Source: Bifidobacterium breve
Lineage (GTDB): Bacteria > Actinomycetota > Thermoleophilia > Gaiellales > F1-60-MAGs149
NCBI GenBank assembly: GCA_945877865.1
Contig: CAMDVX010000003.1
Coordinates: forward strand, 1-36,864
DNA: 36,864 nucleotides
Direction of reading: 5' to 3'
Shown: one piece after another, positions 26,859-35,363 of the stretch
Layout: every line of letters begins with the position of its first letter
Position numbering within the stretch: the first letter of the stretch is position 1
Program-made: the position numbers and the translations under genes
Notes under the pieces: generated by a model
The model's input: the letters and a program-made list of their open reading frames with translations, nothing else
Told to the model about the DNA's origin: nothing
Databases searched by the model: none

Positions 26859-28487
26859 ATGCCACGCCACCTCCTCCTCATCCCAATCCTCCTCGCGGCG
26901 CTCGCCGTGCCGACCAGCGCGTCGGCGCACGCAGCGCTGGTCGCGGAGAGCCCTGTCGCCGACTCCGTCCTTGAGCGACCGCCGACCGCGATCGATCTCA
27001 CCTTCACCGAGCCAGTCAATGCCATCGGTGCGCGCGTTCAGATCATCGCCGCCAACGGCAAGCACTACGAGCGCGGGGCACCGACGGTTCGTGACCGCAC
27101 GCTCTCGGCGGGCCTCGACCCCGCGCTCCCTGCAGGCACGACGACGGTGGCGTGGAGCGCGATCTCCGATGACGGCCACCGCGTCAGCGGCGCCTTCACC
27201 TTCGCCGTCGGAGCCGCAACGACGGCTGCACCGAGCGCCACGAGGGCGGCTACGCGCCCCCGCGGTGCCGCCATGAGCAGCACGGTGCTGCGGGCCGCCC
27301 GCTTCGCAGCGATTCTGCTGCTGCTTGGCCTCGTGGCGCTCCTGCTGCTCGTCTGGCAGCCCACCGTGCGCCGTGGTAGCGAGCTCGCGCCGGCCGTTGC
27401 CGACGCTGCCGACGCGGCGTTTCGCCACGTGGCGCGCCGGCTCGCGCTGCTCGTGCCGCTCGCGCTCGCGGCAATCTGCGCGGTCTACCTCCCCGTCGAG
27501 GCCCGTGCCGACGGCATCTCCGTGGCTGAGCTGCTGCGCCTGCAGCAGGGCCGCATCGACGTGCTCGCGCTCGCCATCGCGCTCGCCATCCTGCCGTGGC
27601 TGTGGTGGGCGGCTCGCAGCGATGCTCGTTGGCCGCTGATCGCCGCTGGCCTGCTGGCGCTCGGCCTCGCCGTCACACCTGGGCTGGCTGGGCACGCCGG
27701 CGTGCAGGACCCGGCCTGGCTGGCTCTCCTCGTCGACGGCGTCCACGTGGCCGCGGCTGGCAGCTGGGCTGGCGGGGTGCTCGTGCTCGCGCTGGCTGCA
27801 CCAGCCGTCTTCCGCGCCACGAGCCCCGAGACCCGCGGGCCGCTGATCCACGGCGTCGTGCGGCGCTTCACGCGGGTTGCGCTGGCGGGGCTAGGCGCGC
27901 TCGTGATCACCGGCACCGTCGCCACCATCTCCCTCACGAGCTCCCTGACCGACCTCTGGCAGACGCCGTGGGGAACGATCCTGCTCGCAAAGCTCGCCGT
28001 CGTGCTGCTGGCCGTCGTCGCTGCCCGCTTCGTGCGCCGCGCCATCGCCAGCTTCGAGCGGTCCGTGCAGGTTGAGGCGATTCTGATCGTGACGGTCATC
28101 GCGCTGACCGGCGTGCTGACCGGGCTTGCCCCGCAGCTCAGCCCCGCCAGCCCAGCAGGCGGCCCGCTCCACCTAGAGCGGCGAATCGACGCGCGCACCG
28201 CACAGCTCGACATCGCGCCCGGGCAGGCCGGAGCACCGAGCGAGGTGCACCTCATCGTCGTCAACGACGTGGGACAGCCGGCCGTCGACGTGGCAGACGC
28301 CAGCGTGGAGCTGCGGTCCGAGCAGGCAGGCATCACGCTGCCGGTCACGCTGACGCGCATCGCTGCGGCGCACTGGGCCGGCACGATCACGATCCCCGAG
28401 CCCGGCGCGTGGACCGTCGTCGCTCGGCTCCGCATCGGCGAGTTTCGCGACGAGTCGATCACGACGACGATGACTGCGCTGCCCTAG
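26859..28487 (+). CDS. CopC-CopD copper fusion protein
   Basis: 542 aa from ATG 26859; an ATG at 26823 would run through the palindrome and add 12 Gly/Ala/Pro-rich residues. After a signal peptide (LLLIPILLAALAVPTSASA) comes a CopC domain starting AHAALVAESPV, with the conserved DDGHRVSGAFTFAV. Then a CopD domain of about eight membrane helices (from about residue 142 to 430, with GHAG and DGVHVAAAGSWAGG). A last exported beta-rich part (LDIAPGQAG to the end) resembles FixH/YtkA-type domains. It takes up or moves copper across the membrane. Low translation is possible because the palindrome sits over the ribosome-binding zone. Confidence 0.9.
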   Translation: MPRHLLLIPILLAALAVPTSASAHAALVAESPVADSVLERPPTAIDLTFTEPVNAIGARVQIIAANGKHYERGAPTVRDRTLSAGLDPALPAGTTTVAWSAISDDGHRVSGAFTFAVGAATTAAPSATRAATRPRGAAMSSTVLRAARFAAILLLLGLVALLLLVWQPTVRRGSELAPAVADAADAAFRHVARRLALLVPLALAAICAVYLPVEARADGISVAELLRLQQGRIDVLALAIALAILPWLWWAARSDARWPLIAAGLLALGLAVTPGLAGHAGVQDPAWLALLVDGVHVAAAGSWAGGVLVLALAAPAVFRATSPETRGPLIHGVVRRFTRVALAGLGALVITGTVATISLTSSLTDLWQTPWGTILLAKLAVVLLAVVAARFVRRAIASFERSVQVEAILIVTVIALTGVLTGLAPQLSPASPAGGPLHLERRIDARTAQLDIAPGQAGAPSEVHLIVVNDVGQPAVDVADASVELRSEQAGITLPVTLTRIAAAHWAGTITIPEPGAWTVVARLRIGEFRDESITTTMTALP

Positions 28488-28540
28488 CCCCCCGAGGGTG
28501 CGCGTCATCGCTATTCTTGCGCGATGCGAAAAGGATCTTT

Positions 28541-28876
28541 ATGGAGCTGACGCTGTGGCAGGAGATTCTGTGGGGCTGGGTCGTCATGACGATCGCCCCC
28601 AAGCTCGTGATCATTCCGATCTGGCGGTGGATGTGGCTCGCGCTGGAAGACACCCGTCGGCAGGATGAGATCGATGCCGCCTGGCGCGCCAGCCTGGAGG
28701 ACTCGGGCTCGGGGCCGGACGGCCGCCGCCGCCAGCGCCCGCGGCAGCCATGGAGCCGCGGACCGCGGCGTGGCCCGGGCGGCTCGGGCGGGGCGGCTGC
28801 TCGCGTGGCGCCGCGCCCGCCTAGCCGCTGCGAGGCACGCGCGCGGCGGCTGCCACGACCTACGCCATCGCGGTGA
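28541..28876 (+). CDS. Small membrane protein with disordered basic tail
   Basis: 111 aa; AAAAGGA lies 6 nt before the ATG at 28541. The first 45 residues hold one membrane segment with many Trp residues (LWQEILWGWVVMTIAPKLVI then IPIWRWMWLAL). A short acidic helix and an Arg/Pro/Gly-rich tail follow. No family is recognised. The stop overlaps the GTG of the following DNA-glycosylase gene (GTGA), so the two are translated together. The tail's base composition is extremely GC-rich and its exact end depends on that frame. Confidence 0.6.
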   Translation: MELTLWQEILWGWVVMTIAPKLVIIPIWRWMWLALEDTRRQDEIDAAWRASLEDSGSGPDGRRRQRPRQPWSRGPRRGPGGSGGAAARVAPRPPSRCEARARRLPRPTPSR

Positions 28877-29496
28877 CGCCTCCGCCCGACGGGGCGTCTG
28901 TGCTGATCGACCTCCTCGCCGGCTGCGAGACGGGCCGCCTCTTTAACCCCTATCGAGCCGTGGACCCGCTGCACGACGCTGCCGACGGCGCGGCCACTCG
29001 CCGACGCAACCTCGCCACGTACCTCGCCGCCCGCAGCGCACCGCGGGCGCTCCTCGTCGGCGAGGCGATGGGCTGGCGGGGCGGTCGCTTCAGCGGCATC
29101 GCCTTCACCAGCGAGCGCCAGCTGGCCGACTGGGGCGCACCCTACGCGCAGTCATCGTGCCGCCCTGCGGGCTGGACCGAGGCGTCGGCGACGATCATCC
29201 ACGGCGTCCTCGCCGAGCTCGGCATCGAGGACAGCGTGGCCCTCTGGAACACCGTGCCGTTCCACCCGCACCCGCCCGACCGACCGCTGGCCAATCGCGC
29301 GCCGCTGCGCGGCGAGGTCGCGCTGGGCCTCGGGTTCCTCGACCAGGCGATCGCCCTCCTGCGGCCGGAGCGCATCATCGCGATCGGCCGGGTCGCCGAA
29401 GGCTCGCTTGGTGATCGTGCGACCGCACGCGTTCGCCACCCGGCGCAGGGCGGCGCGACGGCGTGCCGAGACGGCCTGCGTCGTCTGCTTGGCTAG
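28873..29496 (+). CDS. Uracil-DNA glycosylase superfamily protein
   Basis: 207 aa from GTG 28873. The superfamily pattern is VGEAMGWRGGRFSGIAFTSE (the usual GExPG loop is GEAMG here), WNTVPFHPH in the middle and RHPAQGG near the end in place of the HPS loop. That is the arrangement of the glycosylase fold that flips out and removes uracil or related bases. In this subgroup the enzymatic role is poorly known, so activity is inferred from the family. It overlaps the small membrane protein gene by 4 nt, an odd partner. It converges on the sulfurtransferase gene with only 9 nt between stops. Confidence 0.85.
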   Translation: MTPPPDGASVLIDLLAGCETGRLFNPYRAVDPLHDAADGAATRRRNLATYLAARSAPRALLVGEAMGWRGGRFSGIAFTSERQLADWGAPYAQSSCRPAGWTEASATIIHGVLAELGIEDSVALWNTVPFHPHPPDRPLANRAPLRGEVALGLGFLDQAIALLRPERIIAIGRVAEGSLGDRATARVRHPAQGGATACRDGLRRLLG

Positions 29497-29505
29497 CGGC
29501 GCGGC

Positions 29506-30288
29506 TTAGGCGCTGGCGAGGCCGCGGGCGCACCAGTCGCTCCACGAGCCCGGGTACAGCTGCGCGTCGTCGCGTCCTGCATCAGCGAGCCGAAGAATCA
29601 GCGCGCAGGCGGTGACGCCAGAGCCGCAGTAGGCGATCGGCGCGTCAGCAGCGCCGAGCACGTCCGTCGTCACAGCATCGGCTGCGTCGAAGGGCGCGTT
29701 GCGTGCGCCCGCGATGTGGCCCGCGACGGGATCGACCGGCTCCACCTCGCCGCTGTAGCGCGCTGGCGCCCGCGCGTCGAGGACGAGGCGGCCCGCGCCC
29801 AGCGCAGCCTGCACGCCGGCCGCGTCGACGACATCGTTGGCGCGCTCCGCACCGAGCGTGAGGTCGCCCGGCTCGGCGTCAGGATCGCCCTGCGCGAGCG
29901 GCTCGAGCCACGCGGCGAGGCCACCCGCCAGCACGCGGCTGGCGACGCCGTGGTGGCGCAGCAGCCACCACGCGCGTGCTGCCCCGCCCATCCCGTCGTC
30001 GTAGAGCACGAGCTCGCGATCGGCGCGCAGCCCGGCGAGGCGCAGCGACGCCGCGAAGGCATCCCGCCCGGGCAGGGGGTGGCGCCCGCCGATGCGGTCC
30101 TCGCGGACGGGCGCGCTGAGGTCGTCGTCGAGGTCGAGCCGCAGGGCACCAGCGATGTGGCCCGCACGAAAGAGGTCGGCGCCCGCGCCGTGCTCGCCGA
30201 GCCGAAAGCGGCAGTCGACGACCTGGCCGCGGCCTGCGGCCAGCAGGTCGCCGAGCTCGGCTGCGTCGATCAACGGGCGGCTGCTCAT
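29506..30288 (-). CDS. sseA: Thiosulfate/3-mercaptopyruvate sulfurtransferase
   Basis: 260 aa with two rhodanese domains. The N-terminal one (about 1-125) has no active cysteine; the C-terminal one has Cys221 in CGSGVTAC, the loop typical of mercaptopyruvate sulfurtransferases rather than thiosulfate ones. It moves sulfane sulfur from mercaptopyruvate to thiols or cyanide. The start overlaps the stop of the cation transporter gene by ATGA. A persulfide dioxygenase lies 2.5 kb away on the other strand, so the locus handles sulfane sulfur. Confidence 0.93.
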   Translation of the reverse strand: MSSRPLIDAAELGDLLAAGRGQVVDCRFRLGEHGAGADLFRAGHIAGALRLDLDDDLSAPVREDRIGGRHPLPGRDAFAASLRLAGLRADRELVLYDDGMGGAARAWWLLRHHGVASRVLAGGLAAWLEPLAQGDPDAEPGDLTLGAERANDVVDAAGVQAALGAGRLVLDARAPARYSGEVEPVDPVAGHIAGARNAPFDAADAVTTDVLGAADAPIAYCGSGVTACALILRLADAGRDDAQLYPGSWSDWCARGLASA

Positions 30289-31214
30289 GGTGCGCTCCTT
30301 GGGGGCGTCAGCCGCGGCTGGATCGTGAGGCCGTTGGCGTGGTCGATGTCGATCTGGATCGTGGCATGGTCGATGCCGAACTCGTCTCGCACCACCGCCT
30401 CGATCGTGTGGAGCATGGCGTGCTGATCGACCCCGGCTTCGACGACGACGTGGGTGGCGAGCGCCGGAAACCCATCGGCGATCGTCCAGACGTGCAGGTC
30501 GTGCACGTCGCGAACGCCCGGGAGTGCAGCGAGGCGCCGACCGATCGCGGTCGGGTCGGTGCCGACCGGCGCCACCTCGAGCAGCACGCGAATCGCGTGT
30601 CGCAGCACGCGGACGGAGGCCACGATGATCAGCGCAGAGACGGCCACGCCGGCGACGCCGTCGGCCTCGTACCAGCCGCTGACGGCGATCACGACGCCGG
30701 CGACGACGGCAGCAGCCGACGCCAGCACGTCGCCCGCGAAGTGCAGCATCGTGGCGTTGAGGTTGAGGTTGTCGCGTGCCCCGGCTCGCAGGAGCAGGAT
30801 CACGGGCACGAGGTTGAGCACGACGCTAATCGCCCCCACCACGGCGACTCCTGAGCCACCCACGGTTGGCGGGTCGGCGATCCTGAGGGCCGACTCCCAG
30901 GCGAGCCAGAGGCTGAGCGCAATCAGGAAGCCCGCGTTGACGGTTGCCGCCAGCACCTCGGCGCGCTTGTAGCCGAAGGTGCGGGCTCCGCTGGCTGGTC
31001 GTCGCGCCAGCCAGGCTGCGCCGAACGCCAGGCCGACGGCGACCCCGTCGGACAGGTTGTGGATGGCGTCGGCTGCGAGCGCCAGCGAGTCGAAGGCGAT
31101 GGCCGAGCCGACCTGCAGCCCGCCGAGCGATACGGTCAGGACCAGCGAGACCCAGAGGGCGCGCCCGGCGCCGTGCGAATGGCCGTGCCCAGAATGGCTG
31201 TGATCGTGTCCCAC
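30285..31214 (-). CDS. Cation diffusion facilitator (Zn/Co/Cd efflux)
   Basis: 309 aa from GTG 31214, preferred because TACGAT lies 7 nt upstream and homology begins with the His-rich GHDHSHSGHGHSHG; an ATG at 31271 would add 19 unusual residues. Six membrane helices and the paired HxxxD motifs (DAIHNLSDG in helix 2, HFAGD in helix 5) mark the CDF family, with a cytoplasmic C-terminal domain (DVHDLHVWTI). It exports zinc or similar ions against protons. It precedes the sulfurtransferase by a 4-nt overlap and is divergent from isocitrate dehydrogenase. Confidence 0.93.
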   Translation of the reverse strand: MGHDHSHSGHGHSHGAGRALWVSLVLTVSLGGLQVGSAIAFDSLALAADAIHNLSDGVAVGLAFGAAWLARRPASGARTFGYKRAEVLAATVNAGFLIALSLWLAWESALRIADPPTVGGSGVAVVGAISVVLNLVPVILLLRAGARDNLNLNATMLHFAGDVLASAAAVVAGVVIAVSGWYEADGVAGVAVSALIIVASVRVLRHAIRVLLEVAPVGTDPTAIGRRLAALPGVRDVHDLHVWTIADGFPALATHVVVEAGVDQHAMLHTIEAVVRDEFGIDHATIQIDIDHANGLTIQPRLTPPRSAP

Positions 31215-31221
31215 GGAGAGA

Positions 31222-31227
31222 ATCGTA
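31222..31227 (-). promoter_or_regulatory. -10 box TACGAT, leaderless-type
   Basis: On the minus strand TACGAT is followed by 7 nt and the GTG of the cation diffusion facilitator. No ribosome site is present, so the box helps choose that start. Confidence 0.4.
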
Positions 31228-31232
31228 TCGTG

Positions 31233-31263
31233 TTGGTGTGTTTTCTTGGTTCCCGCGTATGCT
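31233..31263 (+). promoter_or_regulatory. Candidate icd promoter
   Basis: TTGGTG (31233-31238) and TATGCT (31258-31263) are 19 nt apart and would give a leader of about 25 nt that carries the GAAGGGGG ribosome site. The 19-nt spacing is wide. Confidence 0.3.
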
Positions 31264-31295
31264 GCACGCATTGAAGGTTTTGAAGGGGGATGAGG

Positions 31296-32738
31296 GTGTC
31301 TAACAGCACAACGACCGTAACGCTGCTAGCTGGGGATGGTGTCGGCCCGGAGGTGACGGAGGCCGCTCGGCGCATCGTGGATGCGGCGGGCGTCAAGATC
31401 ACGTGGGAGGAGCACGAGGCCGGCGCTGAGGTCTTCAAGAAGGGCCTCGCGACGGGCGTGCCCGACGATACGATCGACTCGATCGAGCGGACGCGCGTCG
31501 TCCTCAAGGGTCCGCTAGAGACCCCGGTCGGCTTCGGCGAGAAGAGCGCGAACGTTACGCTCCGCAAGCTGTTCGAGACCTACGCCAACGTCCGTCCCGT
31601 GCGAGAGATGCCGGGCGTGCCAACGCCGTACTCGGGCCGTGGCATCGACCTGGTGGTCGTCCGCGAGAACGTCGAGGACCTCTACGCAGGCATCGAGCAC
31701 ATGGAGACCCCCGATGTTGCGCAGACGCTCAAGCTGATCTCCCGCAAGGGCTGCGAGAAGATCGTTCGCCTCGCCTACGCGCTGGCCGAGGCTGAGGGCC
31801 GCACGAACGTCGCCTGCGCCACGAAGGCGAACATCATGAAGATGTCCGAGGGCCTCATGAAGCGCACGTTTGAGGAGATCGCGCCCGAGCATCCTGAGAT
31901 CGATTCGTGGCACGTCATCGTCGATAACTGCGCGCACCAGCTGGTCAAGCGCCCCGAGCAGTTCGAGATGATCATCACGACGAACATGAACGGCGACATC
32001 CTCTCCGACCTGACGTCGGCGCTGGTTGGCGGCCTCGGCTTCGCGCCGTCGGCGAACCTCGGCACGGAGGTGGCGATCTTCGAGGCCGTCCATGGCTCCG
32101 CTCCGAAGTACGCGGGCAAGGACTCGATCAACCCGACGGCGATGATCCTCTCTGCTGTCTTGATGCTCCGCCACATCGGCGAGCTCGAGGCCGCCTCGCA
32201 GATCGAGAACGCGGTCATGGCGACGCTCGCCGACGGCGTGCGCACGCGCGACGTGCTCGGCGACGAGGGCAGCGTCGGGACGCGCGCGTACACCGAGGCC
32301 ATCATCGGCAACCTTGGCCGCTCTGCCGAGGCGTGGGAGGCTCGCCCGGTGCAGAAGATCAAGATGCCGGTGCCGAACCCGGCTGCTTCGCTCGTGCACC
32401 CTGATGTCGTCGAGCTGATCGGCCTGGACGTGTTCTTCCAGACGGAGGAGACGCCGGCAGCGGTTGGTGCGGCGGCGGCGGCGCTGGCCGAGGGCTCTGC
32501 GTTTGCGGTCAAGATGGTCGAGTGTCGTGGCACGCAGGTGTGGCCTGCCACGCACGCGCAGCTTGATCCGACGGACGTCATGCGCGCCCGCTTCATCACG
32601 CGCTCCAGCGTGGTGACGGACGAGGATATCCTCGAGCTGCTGCGGCGCTTCAACGAGCGCTTCAGCTGGGTGCACCTCGAGAAGCTGCGGACGTTTGATG
32701 GCGAGCCGTCGTTCTCGCGGGCGCAGGGCGAGTCGTAG
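31296..32738 (+). CDS. icd: NADP-dependent isocitrate dehydrogenase, Thermus type
   Basis: 480 aa from GTG 31296, chosen because GAAGGGGG ends 6 nt upstream; the ATG at 31290 touches that site. The protein matches the Thermus thermophilus enzyme closely (ETPVGFGEKSANVTLRKLFE, RENVEDLYAGIEHM, TTNMNGDILSDLTS, EAVHGSAPKYAGK) and has the extra C-terminal domain of about 140 residues with RGTQVWPAT and HLEKLRTFDGEP. It oxidises isocitrate to 2-oxoglutarate in the TCA cycle. Most actinobacteria instead carry the monomeric enzyme, so the type is informative. A 6-bp hairpin overlaps its stop. Confidence 0.94.
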   Translation: MSNSTTTVTLLAGDGVGPEVTEAARRIVDAAGVKITWEEHEAGAEVFKKGLATGVPDDTIDSIERTRVVLKGPLETPVGFGEKSANVTLRKLFETYANVRPVREMPGVPTPYSGRGIDLVVVRENVEDLYAGIEHMETPDVAQTLKLISRKGCEKIVRLAYALAEAEGRTNVACATKANIMKMSEGLMKRTFEEIAPEHPEIDSWHVIVDNCAHQLVKRPEQFEMIITTNMNGDILSDLTSALVGGLGFAPSANLGTEVAIFEAVHGSAPKYAGKDSINPTAMILSAVLMLRHIGELEAASQIENAVMATLADGVRTRDVLGDEGSVGTRAYTEAIIGNLGRSAEAWEARPVQKIKMPVPNPAASLVHPDVVELIGLDVFFQTEETPAAVGAAAAALAEGSAFAVKMVECRGTQVWPATHAQLDPTDVMRARFITRSSVVTDEDILELLRRFNERFSWVHLEKLRTFDGEPSFSRAQGES

Positions 32739-32749
32739 CGGTTGCTACG
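32734..32749 (+). terminator. Small hairpin over the icd stop
   Basis: CGTAGC, GGTT, GCTACG form a perfect 6-bp stem containing the TAG stop. There is no T tract. It lies between icd and the persulfide dioxygenase gene, 29 nt before the latter's ATG. Confidence 0.3.
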
Positions 32750-32778
32750 GTTAGCCTTCCCGGCCAGGATGTGACGCG

Positions 32779-34098
32779 ATGATCTTCGAGCAGCTCATCA
32801 ACAGCGACCTCGGGTGCGCCTCGTACGTGGTTGGCTGCCAGCAGTCGGGCGAGGCGGTCGTGATCGATCCGGCGCTGGACACGCGGCCCTTGGAGCGCGC
32901 GCTAGAGCGGCACAATGCTCGGCTGATCGGGGTGATCGAGACGCATACGCATGCCGATCACGTCTCGGCGCACGGCATCTTGGCGTTGGAGCACGGCGTT
33001 CCGATCTGGGTGTCGCCGCTCGCCGACGTGGCGTTTCCGCACCAGCCGCTCGTCGATGGCGCCAGCATCAGCGTCGGCAACATCGAGCTCGTGGCGGTCC
33101 ATACGCCGGGGCACCGCCCCGAGCACACGGCGCTGCAGGTCATCGACCACACGCGCTCGGACGAGCCGTGGCTTGCGCTGACGGGCGACAGCCTCTTCGT
33201 TGGCGATGTCGCTCGGCCCGATCTCGCCGTGGCGGGCGAGGAGGGCGCGGTCGGTCTCTACCGGTCGCTGCAGGAGCGCCTGCTGACGATGGCGGATGGG
33301 GTTGAGATCTTCCCGGGGCACGTCGCCGGATCGCTGTGCGGCAAGGGCATGAGCGCGAAGCCATCGACCACGCTGGGCTTTGAGCGTCGCTTCAACGACA
33401 TGCTGCAGCCGATGGGCGAGGCGGCCTTCGTCCAGGCTGCGAACGCGGGGCTGGCACCGAAGCCGCCAAACCTGAGCCGCATCGTCGACCTCAACCGCGG
33501 CCCGCTCGTTGCGCGCCCGCGTCAGCCAGAGCGGCTGTCGACGCTTCCGACCGACGCGCCGCTGCTTGATGTCCGGGCCACGGCAGACGCCATCCATGGC
33601 CTCGTCGCCGGTGCCTACCACGTGCCGGTCAACCAGACGGGGTTCGGCATGCGCGCCGGCTTCCTGCTCAATCCGGACGCGCCTGTCGTGCTGATCGCCG
33701 AGAGCGAGGAGCAGGCGCTGCGTGCAGCTCGTGCGCTGCAGGCGATCGGGCACCTCGCGCAGCGCGGCTGGATCTTGGCCGCTGATGCCCATGGCACCGT
33801 GGTGCTGCCCGCGTTGACGGTCGATGAGTTTCTCGCGGAGCGCGCTGCGGTCCAGATCGTCGATGTCCGCACCGACGATGAGGTCCCTGCCGTGCTGGCG
33901 GGCGCGACGCAGATTCCGCTGCACGTGCTCCACACGGACGCGCTCGCCGGGCTCGATCCCGCGCGGCGCACTGCGGTGATCTGCCAGTCGAGCGCCCGCT
34001 CGGGCATTGGTGCGGCGATCCTCGCCGCGCGCGGCTTCAGCGACGTCCACCCGGTGGTTGGCGGCGGCATGGGCTCGCCGCAGTTCGCGTCTGCCTGA
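32779..34098 (+). CDS. Persulfide dioxygenase-rhodanese, CstB-like
   Basis: 439 aa with three parts. The metallo-beta-lactamase domain (about 1-240) has His56, His58, Asp60 and His61 (THTHADH), His112 (TPGHRPEH), Asp137 (TGDSLFVGDVARPDL) and PGHVAGSLCG, as in ETHE1-type persulfide dioxygenases. The first rhodanese domain has no cysteine at the active loop (LIAESEEQA); the second has Cys402 in CQSSARSG. This order and length match Staphylococcus CstB, which oxidises low-molecular-weight persulfides and releases thiosulfate. Iron use is inferred. AGGA lies about 9 nt before the ATG. It follows icd by 40 nt. Confidence 0.92.
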   Translation: MIFEQLINSDLGCASYVVGCQQSGEAVVIDPALDTRPLERALERHNARLIGVIETHTHADHVSAHGILALEHGVPIWVSPLADVAFPHQPLVDGASISVGNIELVAVHTPGHRPEHTALQVIDHTRSDEPWLALTGDSLFVGDVARPDLAVAGEEGAVGLYRSLQERLLTMADGVEIFPGHVAGSLCGKGMSAKPSTTLGFERRFNDMLQPMGEAAFVQAANAGLAPKPPNLSRIVDLNRGPLVARPRQPERLSTLPTDAPLLDVRATADAIHGLVAGAYHVPVNQTGFGMRAGFLLNPDAPVVLIAESEEQALRAARALQAIGHLAQRGWILAADAHGTVVLPALTVDEFLAERAAVQIVDVRTDDEVPAVLAGATQIPLHVLHTDALAGLDPARRTAVICQSSARSGIGAAILAARGFSDVHPVVGGGMGSPQFASA

Positions 34099-34148
34099 CG
34101 CTCCTCGTCGCCCGCTGCCGGCGCTGCGCGGCCCGCAGCAAGCGCGCG

Positions 34149-35363
34149 TTAGATCGAGGTCCGCTCGGCGGGGTAGCCGCTTGCGCGAACCTGCTCGAGG
34201 ACCCGATCGCCGTGCGAGCGGTCCTTCGTCTCGACGGTAATGTCGACGGCGGTGTCGGTGACGCGCAGGTCGGTTCCGTCGCGGTGATGGAACATGTCGA
34301 CGATGTTGACGCGCTCGGCCGTGAGGATGTCGAGGAACTCGCGTAGCGCGCCGGGCCGGTCGATCAGGCGGGTGGTAAAGCGCATGTAGCGGCCGGCGGA
34401 TGTCAGCCCGTGCCGCATGATGCCTTGCAGGAGCAGCAGGTCGATGTTGCCGCCGGAGAGGACCACGACGACGCGCTTGCCGCGCACCTCACCAGCGGCT
34501 CCGCTGACGAGCGCGGCGACCCCGGCGGCGCCGGCGCCTTCGACGACGAGCTTCTGCCGCTCGACGAGGAGGGTAATGGCGGCTGCGAGCTGCTCGTCGT
34601 CGACCGTGAGCATGCGCTGCACGTGCTGCTGGACGAGCGGAAAGGTGATGACGCCGGGGCGCTTGACGGCGATGCCGTCGGCGATCGTCGCGGCGGACGT
34701 GGCCGAGCGGATGCCGCCGTCGGCGAGCGATTCGACGAACGGCGAGCAGGCGTGCGATTGGACGCCGACGACCTCCGTGCGCGGGCTGAGGGCCTGCACG
34801 GCCACCGCTAGGCCAGAGATCAGCCCGCCTCCGCCGCAGGGGACGATGACGAGGTCGGGGTCGGGCACCTGGTCGATCAGCTCGAGGCCGACGGTGCCTT
34901 GCCCGGCGATCACGTCCTCATCGTCGAAGGGGGAGATGAAGACGCTGCCTTCCTCGGCGCAGAGCTCCTTTGCTCGTGCGAGCGCATCGTCGAACGTCTG
35001 GCCGGCTAGCTCGATGCGGGCGCCGTAGCCGCGGGTCGCCTCGACCTTCGTTAGCGAGGCGTCGATGGGCATGCAGATGGTGGCGGGCACGCCGAGCGCG
35101 TGGGCGGCGAGCGCGACGCCTTGGGCGTGGTTGCCGGCGCTGGCGGCGATCACGCCGCGAGCGCGCTCGGCCGCGGTCAGCAGCTTGACGCGGTTGGAGG
35201 CGCCACGAATCTTGAAGGAGCCGGTGCGTTGCAGGTTCTCGGCTTTCAGCCAGACGTCCGCCCCCGTCAGATCAGACAGGTAGCGCGAGTGCAGCATTGG
35301 CGTGACGAGCGCGACGCCGTCGATCTCGCGGGCTGCGGCGCGAATTCGCTGCAGGTCGATCAT
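34149..35363 (-). CDS. Threonine ammonia-lyase with ACT-like domain
   Basis: 404 aa. The PLP lysine is Lys51 in GSFKIRGA, the substrate loop is SAGNHAQG and the phosphate cup is CGGGGLISG. A C-terminal regulatory domain (about 325-404, RFTTRLIDRPGALREFLDIL) is ACT-like, typical of the single-domain catabolic/biosynthetic threonine dehydratases of Gram-positives. It deaminates threonine to 2-oxobutyrate, a source of propionyl-CoA and isoleucine. It overlaps MeaB by ATGA, and 2-oxobutyrate feeding propionyl-CoA, then methylmalonyl-CoA, may explain the pairing. IlvA or TdcB cannot be told apart here. Confidence 0.93.
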   Translation of the reverse strand: MIDLQRIRAAAREIDGVALVTPMLHSRYLSDLTGADVWLKAENLQRTGSFKIRGASNRVKLLTAAERARGVIAASAGNHAQGVALAAHALGVPATICMPIDASLTKVEATRGYGARIELAGQTFDDALARAKELCAEEGSVFISPFDDEDVIAGQGTVGLELIDQVPDPDLVIVPCGGGGLISGLAVAVQALSPRTEVVGVQSHACSPFVESLADGGIRSATSAATIADGIAVKRPGVITFPLVQQHVQRMLTVDDEQLAAAITLLVERQKLVVEGAGAAGVAALVSGAAGEVRGKRVVVVLSGGNIDLLLLQGIMRHGLTSAGRYMRFTTRLIDRPGALREFLDILTAERVNIVDMFHHRDGTDLRVTDTAVDITVETKDRSHGDRVLEQVRASGYPAERTSI

